A stretch of DNA of 36,090 bases from an uncultured Collinsella sp. GTDB taxonomy: Bacteria; Actinomycetota; Coriobacteriia; Coriobacteriales; Coriobacteriaceae. The notes beneath the pieces were generated by a model. The model was not told the DNA's origin and made no database searches. It was given only the letters and a program-made list of their open reading frames with translations. The stretch is taken from contig UQUD01000009.1 in the NCBI GenBank assembly GCA_900544225.1, positions 1 to 36,090 on the forward strand, read 5' to 3'. This document shows positions 23,287-29,979 of the stretch, piece after piece (within the stretch, counting starts at the first letter, position 1; every line of letters starts with the position of its first letter). A program made the position numbers and the translations under genes.

Positions 23287-25383
23287 ATGGCAGACGCTAA
23301 GGATTTCCTGTTTGAGATCGGTACGGAGGAAATGCCCTCTGCACCGCTGAACAATGCCGTCAAGCAGCTTGGCACCATGATTGCCAAGGGTCTCGACGAG
23401 GCCGGCCTGGCCCACGGCGAGGTCCGCGTGATCTCGAGCCCGCGTCGTCTGGCTGCGCTCGTGGCCGACGTCGCCACCGCGACCGATGAGGTTCACGAGG
23501 TCAAGCGTGGTCCCGCGGCAAACATTGCCTTTGATGCCGACGGCAACGCCACCAAGGCCGCCCAGGGCTTCGCTCGCAAGTGCGGTGTGGCTGCCGAGGA
23601 CCTGGTCCGTCGCGAGGACACTGACGGTCGCGAGTATGTGTTCGCCGAGAAGAACATTCCCTCCGCACCGGCTACGCCGATTCTGACCGCTCTGTGCGAG
23701 AAGACCATCGCCGGCCTGCAGTGGCCCAACTACCGCAGCCAGCGTTGGGGTCACGAGCATGCGACCTTTGTTCGTCCGGTCCGCTGGATCTGCTGCCTTT
23801 TGGGCGAGGATGTTGTGCCCGTGTCGTTTGCCGACGTGACGAGTGGCAACACCACGCGTGGTCATCGCGTACTTGGCCCTGGTGACCATGTGGTCGCCAG
23901 CCCCGCCGTCTACGAGCAGGTGCTCGAGGACGCCGGCGTGCTTTCTGCCGAGCGTCGTCGTGAAGCCATCCTTGCCGGTATCGCCGAGGTCGAGGCTGCG
24001 CGCCCCGGTTGCCATGTCGACACGCCCAAGAAGGTCTTCGAGGAGGTCATCAACCTCTGCGAGTGGCCGACGGTGCTTGTCGGTACCTTCGATGAGGAGT
24101 TCCTCAAGGTCCCGCACGAGATCATCTGCGAGTCCATGCTCACCAACCAGCGCTACTTCCCGATCTATGACGGCGAGGGCAAGCTCACGCGTGAGTTCGT
24201 GGTCGTCTCCAACAGCAAGCCCGAGAACGCCGAGCGCGTGATCGACGGCAACGAGCGCGTCGTGCGTGCCCGTCTGGACGATGCCAAGTTCTTCTACGAG
24301 GAGGACCTGAAGATTTCCCTCGACGAGTTCCGTGAGCGTCTGGCCAAGGTCGCCTTCCAGGAGAAGCTCGGTAGCGTGCTCGCCAAGTCCGAGCGTATTG
24401 AGCAGCTCGCGCTCGCCATCGCCCGCGAGGCCCATCTGGGCGCCCACCTTGCCGCCGATGCCGCTCGCGCCGCTCACCTGTGCAAGGCCGACCTTGTATC
24501 CAACGCCGTCGTTGAGTTCACGAGCCAGCAGGGCGTTATGGGCGGTTATTACGCTTCCGCGATGGGGGAGAACGACGAGGTCGCCCACGCCATTCGCGAT
24601 CACTATCGTCCCCGCTTTGCCGGCGATGAGCTGCCCGAGGGCACCGCTGGCTGCATCGTGGCCTGTGCCGACAAGCTCGATACCATTGCGGGTATCTTTG
24701 CCATCGGCGAGCCCCCGACCGGCTCGTCCGACCCGTACGCGCTGCGTCGCGCCGCCATCGGCATCATCAACATCCTGCGCGACCGTCTGCCGATCGACCC
24801 CACGTCGCTCATCGACTTTGCGCTCGAGCTCTATAGCGAGCAGGGCATTGAGTTCGACGCCGCCGAGGTCGCCCAGCAGGTTCGTGACTTCTTCCACGGC
24901 CGTCTGGTGAGCATGGCCCGCGACGAGAAGATTCCGGCCGACACCGTTGCCGCCGTCTCCGCGGTGCACATCATTGCCCCGTCGCTCTTCTTCGCCCGCT
25001 GCGCCGCCCTCGATGAGGCCCGCAAGAACGACGCCGAGACCTTCGACAACCTGGCAACCGCCTACGCCCGCGCGGCGCACATCTCCAAGCCCGAGCTGGG
25101 CGCGGAGTACGATCGCGCCCTGATGGGCGAGGTCGAGCTTGCGCTTGCCGATGCCTCCGAGGCCGCTCAGACCGCCGTCGACGCCGCTCTCGCCGCCGAG
25201 GATTATCCTGCCGCGTTTGCCGCTCTGGCCGCCCTGCACGCGCCCATCGACCGTTTCTTCGACGAGGTTATGGTCATGGACAAGGACGAGCAGCTCCGCG
25301 ATAATCGCCTTAAGCTGCTCAACCGCTTCGAGGCCGTTTTCTCCGGCATCGCCAACATCGGTGAGCTTGCCCGCAAAAAGTAA
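23287..25383 (+). CDS. glyS: glycyl-tRNA synthetase beta subunit
   Basis: A 698-residue subunit that binds the tRNA. The N-terminus FLFEIGTEEMPSAPLNNAV is typical. The middle holds B3/4-like and HD-like regions (NQRYFPIYDGEGKLTREFV, RLDDAKFFYEEDLK), and the C-terminus a DALR-type anticodon-binding domain ending in NRLKLLNRFEAVFSGIANI. Both subunits are needed for activity. Length is typical for the family. Confidence 0.97.
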   Translation: MADAKDFLFEIGTEEMPSAPLNNAVKQLGTMIAKGLDEAGLAHGEVRVISSPRRLAALVADVATATDEVHEVKRGPAANIAFDADGNATKAAQGFARKCGVAAEDLVRREDTDGREYVFAEKNIPSAPATPILTALCEKTIAGLQWPNYRSQRWGHEHATFVRPVRWICCLLGEDVVPVSFADVTSGNTTRGHRVLGPGDHVVASPAVYEQVLEDAGVLSAERRREAILAGIAEVEAARPGCHVDTPKKVFEEVINLCEWPTVLVGTFDEEFLKVPHEIICESMLTNQRYFPIYDGEGKLTREFVVVSNSKPENAERVIDGNERVVRARLDDAKFFYEEDLKISLDEFRERLAKVAFQEKLGSVLAKSERIEQLALAIAREAHLGAHLAADAARAAHLCKADLVSNAVVEFTSQQGVMGGYYASAMGENDEVAHAIRDHYRPRFAGDELPEGTAGCIVACADKLDTIAGIFAIGEPPTGSSDPYALRRAAIGIINILRDRLPIDPTSLIDFALELYSEQGIEFDAAEVAQQVRDFFHGRLVSMARDEKIPADTVAAVSAVHIIAPSLFFARCAALDEARKNDAETFDNLATAYARAAHISKPELGAEYDRALMGEVELALADASEAAQTAVDAALAAEDYPAAFAALAALHAPIDRFFDEVMVMDKDEQLRDNRLKLLNRFEAVFSGIANIGELARKK

Positions 25384-25417
25384 GCCAGCCTGCGCGTAAG
25401 CGCAAAAGGAGCCCCGC

Positions 25418-26293
25418 ATGGATTGCCCGGTCACCGCTCGTCCCACCGTTATCGTTATCTCCGACTCGCTCGGTGATACCGCTTGTGAGGTGGTGCTTGC
25501 GGCGTCCGGGCAATTTGATGAAGGGGCTTTTCGTCTCTTGCGCCTGCCCAAGGTGAACTCGGTGGAGCAGGTCAAGTCGTTTGTGGGTCCGCGCGTCGAT
25601 GCGGACCATCGTGATATTGCCGTGTTCCACACCATTGTCGATCCGGCGCTTCGCGCCCGCGTACTCGATTACCTGGGCATGCTTCATATCCGTTCGGTCG
25701 ACCTGATCGGTCCGACACTTGCCGTGCTGTCATCGCTCATCGGTGTGCCGCCCAAGGGCGTCGCGGGCGTGATTCACAGGACCGATGACCGCTATTTCCA
25801 TCGCATCGAGGCCATGGAGTATTTCGTTGAGCACGATGATGGGCGCGGCTGCGACGACCTTTCGGGGGCAGATATCGTGCTGCTGGGCGTATCGCGCACG
25901 TCCAAGACGCCGCTGTCGATGTATTTGGCCTATCAGGGTTACAAGGTTGCCAATGTTCCGTTGGCCCATGGCATGGAGCCGCCGAAGTCGATTTACAAGG
26001 TCGACCCGATGCGGTTGTTTGGTCTGATTTCGACTGTCGATGTGATCTCTGAGATTCGCGATAGCCGCTTGGGCGATGACTATGCTCGCGCCGTCGCCGG
26101 CTCCTATGCCGAGCCCGAGAGCGTGCGCAGCGAGCTCGAGGAAGCCCGTGCCCTCATGAAGCGTCTGGGCTGCTTTGTGGTGCGTACCGATGGCAAAGCG
26201 ATTGAGGAGAGCGCCTCCGAGATCATCGGTCATTTGATGGAAATCCAAGAAGCCCGTGCCCGCCGCGCCGCCCGCCGAGGTCAGCAAAGCTAA
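25418..26293 (+). CDS. pyruvate, phosphate dikinase regulatory protein (kinase/phosphorylase, DUF299)
   Basis: A 291-residue bifunctional enzyme that phosphorylates PPDK on a Thr using ADP and removes that phosphate with Pi. ATG 25418 follows AAAAGGAG. The N-terminus IVISDSLGDTACEVVLAA and the P-loop-like motif GVSRTSKTP (residues 157-165) mark the family, as do HRTDDRYFHRIEAMEYFVEH and YKVANVPLAHG. A PEP synthase-specific regulator is the alternative, but ppdK lies next to it and carries the Thr-Ser-His target. The two genes are separated by a roughly 300-base regulatory gap. Confidence 0.93.
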   Translation: MDCPVTARPTVIVISDSLGDTACEVVLAASGQFDEGAFRLLRLPKVNSVEQVKSFVGPRVDADHRDIAVFHTIVDPALRARVLDYLGMLHIRSVDLIGPTLAVLSSLIGVPPKGVAGVIHRTDDRYFHRIEAMEYFVEHDDGRGCDDLSGADIVLLGVSRTSKTPLSMYLAYQGYKVANVPLAHGMEPPKSIYKVDPMRLFGLISTVDVISEIRDSRLGDDYARAVAGSYAEPESVRSELEEARALMKRLGCFVVRTDGKAIEESASEIIGHLMEIQEARARRAARRGQQS

Positions 26294-26591
26294 CTCATTG
26301 GGGTAGCTAAAAATTCACCGGCCTTAAAATACTATCTAAAAATAATGCACGATATTGGTAAAGCGATTTAGCAAAGAACTTGCATTTGACCTGCAATTTT
26401 CTTGCAGTGGTATCTTCATAAGGTAACCACCTTTACCTACCGTTTACCGCCGCATTTATCACGTTTACCAAACCCCTCGCCCTCTACGCAAGCCCGCTCA
26501 ACGTCCGCCGTATAGTTCCCTCACGGCCCGCATCCGGCGGGTCGATTCGTCACCACGGTCGTGCGCGAGAGCGCATGGAAGGGGAAGTATC
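26294..26591 (+). promoter_or_regulatory. ppdK upstream control region with repeated TTTACC motifs
   Basis: This 298-base AT-richer gap contains TTTACC at 26432-26437, 26443-26448 and 26464-26469, a variant TTTATC at 26455-26460, and the inverted form GGTAAA at 26358-26363. The direct copies are 9-12 bases apart. An inverted repeat TGCAA/TTGCA is at 26392-26406. A weak promoter, TTGACC (26386-26391) with TATCTT (26411-26416), has a long 19-base spacer. The repeats lie downstream of it, as for a repressor or activator array. The start codon is 592 minus 469, about 120 bases, further on. Confidence 0.4.
26303..26313 (+). repeat. partial REP-like end
   Basis: GTAGCTAAAAA, preceded by GG, matches the first bases of copy 4 near the transposase. 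The core GACGGGG and the second arm are missing, so it is at best a decayed remnant. Confidence 0.3.
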
Positions 26592-29342
26592 GTGAGCGAT
26601 TGCAAGAGGGTTTACCGTTTTGGAACCGACGCCCAGGGCACCTGTGTCACTGAGGGCGACAAGTCCATGAACTTTGTGCTTGGCGGCAAGGGCGCAAACC
26701 TTGCCGAGATGAGCCGCATCGGCCTGCCGGTTCCCGGTGGCTTTACCATTACCTGCCAGACCTGTGTCGAGTACTCCGGTGCCGGCAACCTCTGGCCCGA
26801 AGGCGCACTTGATGAGATCGTTGCCGCCGAGGCCGACCTCGAGGCTCGCTGCGGCAAGAAGCTCGGCGACGCCTCCGATCCGCTGCTCGTGTCGGTTCGC
26901 TCGGGCGCTCCGTTCTCCATGCCCGGCATGATGGACACGGTCCTCAACTTGGGCCTCAACGACGATTCTGTCCAGGGTCTCATCGCCCAGACGCAAAACC
27001 CGCGTTTTGCCTGGGATAGCTACCGCCGCTTTATCCAGATGTTCTCCAACGTCGTTATGGGTGTTGACGCCGACCTGTTCGAGAACGCCCTGACTCAGGC
27101 CCGCTTGGTCGCCGGCGTTCGTGTCGATTCCGAGCTTTCGGCCGAAGACCTGCAGGAGCTCGTCGAGACCTTTAAGAGCATCTTCTCCGACAACGTCGAG
27201 GCCGCCCTGTATCCCGAGCTCGAGGTCCCTGATGGCAAGCCCGTCTTCCCGCACGATCCGGAGCTCCAGCTGCGCCTTGCCATCCAGGCCGTCTTTGGCA
27301 GCTGGATGAACGAGCGCGCCTGCATCTACCGCAAGCAGCATGGCATTTCTGACGAGCTCGGCACCGCCGTCAACGTGCAGGCTATGGCCTTTGGCAACAA
27401 GGGGGAGACCTCTGCGACCGGCGTCGCTTTTACGCGCAACCCGGCCGACGGCACCAAGGAGTTCTATGGTGACTTTTTGGTTAATGCCCAGGGCGAGGAT
27501 GTCGTCGCCGGCATCCGCAACACCGAGCCCATCGCCGACCTCAAAGCCACTCCGGGCCTCGAGTCTGCAGGTGAGGAACTCGAGCGCGTGTTCCTGACAC
27601 TCGAGGATCATTACCGCGATATGTGCGATATCGAGTTCACCATCGAGCAGGGTAAGCTCTGGATGCTCCAGACCCGCGTGGGCAAGCGCACTGCTACCGC
27701 CGCCCTGCGCATCGCCATCGAAATGGTCGAGGAGGGTCTGATCACCCGCGAGGAGGCCGTGAGCCGCATCGATCCCGCGCAGCTCGACCAGCTCCTGCAT
27801 CCGCAGTTCGATGCCTCCAAGAAGTACGAGGCTCTGGCTTGCGGCCTCAACGCCAGCCCTGGTGCCGCCGTGGGCGAGATCGTGTTTTCGAGCGACGATG
27901 CCGTCGCGCGCGCCAACGAGGGCCACATGGTCATTCTGGTTCGCTGGGAGACGAACCCCGACGACCTGAAGGGCATGGTTGCTGCCGAGGGTATCTTGAC
28001 GAGCCATGGTGGCAAGACGAGCCATGCCGCCGTTATCGCTCGCGGTATGGGCACGCCCTGCGTCTGCGGCGTCGAGCGCTTCCATATCGACGCCGCCGAG
28101 AAGGTCGTGCGCATCGAGGGCAGCGACCGCGTGCTGCATGAGGGCGATGTCATCTCCATCGACGGCACCCAGGGTATCGTCGTCGACGGCGCTGCCGATC
28201 TGGTTTCGGCCGAGCTCACCGGCGACCTGGACACCATCCTGTCCTGGGCCGACGAGATCCGTCTGGACGAGACCTGTGGCCACGCCAACCATGTGCGCGT
28301 CAACGCCGACAATCCCGAGGACGCAGAGCTCGCGCTCGAGTTTGGCGCCGAGGCCATCGGCCTGTGCCGCACCGAGCACATGTTTCTGGGCGATTGCAAG
28401 AACATCATCCAGAGCTTCATCCTGTCCGACGATGAGGCCGTGAAGCAGCAGGCCCTCGCCGACCTGCTCAAGGTTCAGACCGAGGACTTCCTGGCGATGT
28501 TCAAGACCATGTCCGGTCGCGATGTGGTCGTTCGCCTGCTCGATCCGCCGCTGCACGAGTTCCTGGATAATCCGCGTGAGCTCGAGGTCGCCATCACCAA
28601 GAAGGAAGCCGCTGGCGCCAGCGAGGAAGAGCTTGCCGCCCTGCGTGCCCGCCTGCGCCGTATCGACGGCATAGTCGAGTCGAACCCCATGCTCGGCCTG
28701 CGCGGTGTGCGCCTGTCCGTCGTCTTTAGCGATCTGCCGCTCATGCAGGTTCGCGCCGTGGCCACGGCTGCTGCTCGACTTATCAAGGAGGGCGTCGACC
28801 CGCGCCCCGAGATCATGGTTCCGCTCGTTTCCATTACGGCCGAGCACGTTCAGACTCGCGAAGTCATCGAGCGCGTGATCGCCGAGGTTTCCGCCGAGGA
28901 GGGCGTCGAGCTCAATATTCCCGTGGGCACGATGCTCGAGCTGCCGCGTGCCTGCATGGTTGCCGACGAGATCGCGCAGCACGCCGACTTCTTCTGCTTT
29001 GGCACCAACGACCTTACTCAGACGACCTTCGGCTTCTCTCGTGACGATGCCGAGGCCAAGTTCATCCCTCTGTACATGCACAAGAAGATCCTGAAGGACA
29101 ACCCCTTCGAGACCATCGACTCGGCGGTACTCGAGCTGGTGCGCATGGCCGTCGAGAAGGGTCGTGCTACCAACCCCGATATGCACTTTGGCGTGTGCGG
29201 CGAGCACGGCGGCGACCCCAAGTCCATCAAGGGCCTGTTTAACGTGGCCGATGTGGACTACGTGTCCTGCTCGCCCTATCGCGTACCCCTCGCGCGCCTG
29301 GCTGCCGCCCAGGCCAAGCTCGAGGCTAAGCGTTCCGCTTAA
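26592..29342 (+). CDS. ppdK: pyruvate, phosphate dikinase
   Basis: A 916-residue enzyme for the reversible conversion of ATP, Pi and pyruvate to AMP, PPi and PEP. GTG 26592 follows AAGGGGAAG. The N-terminal ATP-grasp part begins GGKGANLAEMSRIGLPVPGG. The swivelling domain carries GGKTSHAAVIARGMG, with the phosphorylated His478 and the regulatory Thr476 two residues before it. The C-terminal TIM barrel binds pyruvate/PEP and ends with HFGVCGEHGGDP, including the catalytic Cys. The adjacent regulatory-protein gene matches the conserved Thr. Length is slightly above the usual 870-880. Confidence 0.97.
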   Translation: MSDCKRVYRFGTDAQGTCVTEGDKSMNFVLGGKGANLAEMSRIGLPVPGGFTITCQTCVEYSGAGNLWPEGALDEIVAAEADLEARCGKKLGDASDPLLVSVRSGAPFSMPGMMDTVLNLGLNDDSVQGLIAQTQNPRFAWDSYRRFIQMFSNVVMGVDADLFENALTQARLVAGVRVDSELSAEDLQELVETFKSIFSDNVEAALYPELEVPDGKPVFPHDPELQLRLAIQAVFGSWMNERACIYRKQHGISDELGTAVNVQAMAFGNKGETSATGVAFTRNPADGTKEFYGDFLVNAQGEDVVAGIRNTEPIADLKATPGLESAGEELERVFLTLEDHYRDMCDIEFTIEQGKLWMLQTRVGKRTATAALRIAIEMVEEGLITREEAVSRIDPAQLDQLLHPQFDASKKYEALACGLNASPGAAVGEIVFSSDDAVARANEGHMVILVRWETNPDDLKGMVAAEGILTSHGGKTSHAAVIARGMGTPCVCGVERFHIDAAEKVVRIEGSDRVLHEGDVISIDGTQGIVVDGAADLVSAELTGDLDTILSWADEIRLDETCGHANHVRVNADNPEDAELALEFGAEAIGLCRTEHMFLGDCKNIIQSFILSDDEAVKQQALADLLKVQTEDFLAMFKTMSGRDVVVRLLDPPLHEFLDNPRELEVAITKKEAAGASEEELAALRARLRRIDGIVESNPMLGLRGVRLSVVFSDLPLMQVRAVATAAARLIKEGVDPRPEIMVPLVSITAEHVQTREVIERVIAEVSAEEGVELNIPVGTMLELPRACMVADEIAQHADFFCFGTNDLTQTTFGFSRDDAEAKFIPLYMHKKILKDNPFETIDSAVLELVRMAVEKGRATNPDMHFGVCGEHGGDPKSIKGLFNVADVDYVSCSPYRVPLARLAAAQAKLEAKRSA

Positions 29343-29382
29343 CCGAGTCGCGTTCCATTTGCGCCTTTTTCGCCCCCCTTCG

Positions 29383-29420
29383 CGCCGTCGCGACCCCTGT
29401 GGACGCGGCGGCGTTTTACG
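29383..29420 (+). terminator. possible terminator after ppdK
   Basis: CGCCGTCGCG (29383-29392) pairs with CGCGGCGGCG (29404-29413) with one wobble, across an 11-base loop, and TTTTACGTT follows. The T-run is short, so efficiency is uncertain. Confidence 0.5.
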
Positions 29421-29457
29421 TTGATTCAATACATTGTCAACTGACGGGAGGACTGCG

Positions 29458-29934
29458 ATGAAAAACCTCACCAGGTATTTGCAACGAGCGCGTCGGGGAG
29501 CACATATGACCCTGTGCTGGGTGGTCGTTGCGGTCACGGCGCTTTGCGGGATGCCGACAGCCGGTTTCGCCCTTCAGGATGATTCGCGCGACGAGCTCTA
29601 TGGCGATGTGGTCAACCCGCTCACCATTACAGTCAACGATCGCGACTGCACGTTTGTAGATATCGATGACGGCAAGCTCGAGGGCCGTACCTCGATGTAC
29701 GACAACGTCTCGTTCTACACGGCCGCCGTCAAAAAGGTGCTGCCCAACTGGGCATCGCTAGCCTATAACATCCTTGGCTATGGTGGAGGCGACGACTCCG
29801 GGGACTTTTTGTATTGGGACCACGCCGGCAAGGGCTTTGAGAAGGATTTCGGTAAGGGTCACTACATCTATCTCTATGATGCGCTTTCGGGCGGCAACGG
29901 TGAGCATTCCGATGGTGCCGACAAATCGAAGTAG
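29458..29934 (+). CDS. 5' fragment: signal peptide and N-terminal region of the pore-former-like protein
   Basis: This 158-residue piece is the only part with its own ribosome site and start. It contains a signal peptide ending near residue 38 (PTAGFA), then acidic, aromatic-rich sequence (DDSGDFLYWDHAGKGFEKDF, HYIYLYDALSGG) that has no recognised family. It ends ADKSK before TAG. It would be exported but lacks the strands that should form a pore. Confidence 0.5.
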   Translation: MKNLTRYLQRARRGAHMTLCWVVVAVTALCGMPTAGFALQDDSRDELYGDVVNPLTITVNDRDCTFVDIDDGKLEGRTSMYDNVSFYTAAVKKVLPNWASLAYNILGYGGGDDSGDFLYWDHAGKGFEKDFGKGHYIYLYDALSGGNGEHSDGADKSK

Positions 29935-29979
29935 AGTGGTCTGACATCTGCAAAAAGCCTCAATGCGGTCTACGAGCGC

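Noticed and set aside
22381..25635. A 1084-codon open frame on the - strand opposite glyQ-glyS
   Set aside because: It is the antisense shadow of two well-supported synthetase genes in GC-rich codon usage; its translation is low-complexity Gly/Val/Leu/Asp/His-rich with no family motif or ribosome site.
26526..26542. CCCGC/GCGGG hairpin in the ppdK leader as a riboswitch
   Set aside because: Only a 5-bp stem with no larger conserved architecture.
26550..29537. A 995-codon open frame on the - strand opposite ppdK
   Set aside because: Same kind of antisense artefact; it runs beyond the ppdK ends into both intergenic gaps and shows no recognisable domain.
29932..29934. TAG read as pyrrolysine
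   Set aside because: No pyl genes or PYLIS-like structure are seen in the window, and other genes here (mreC, rsfS, rimM, rnhB) end with TAG as an ordinary stop.
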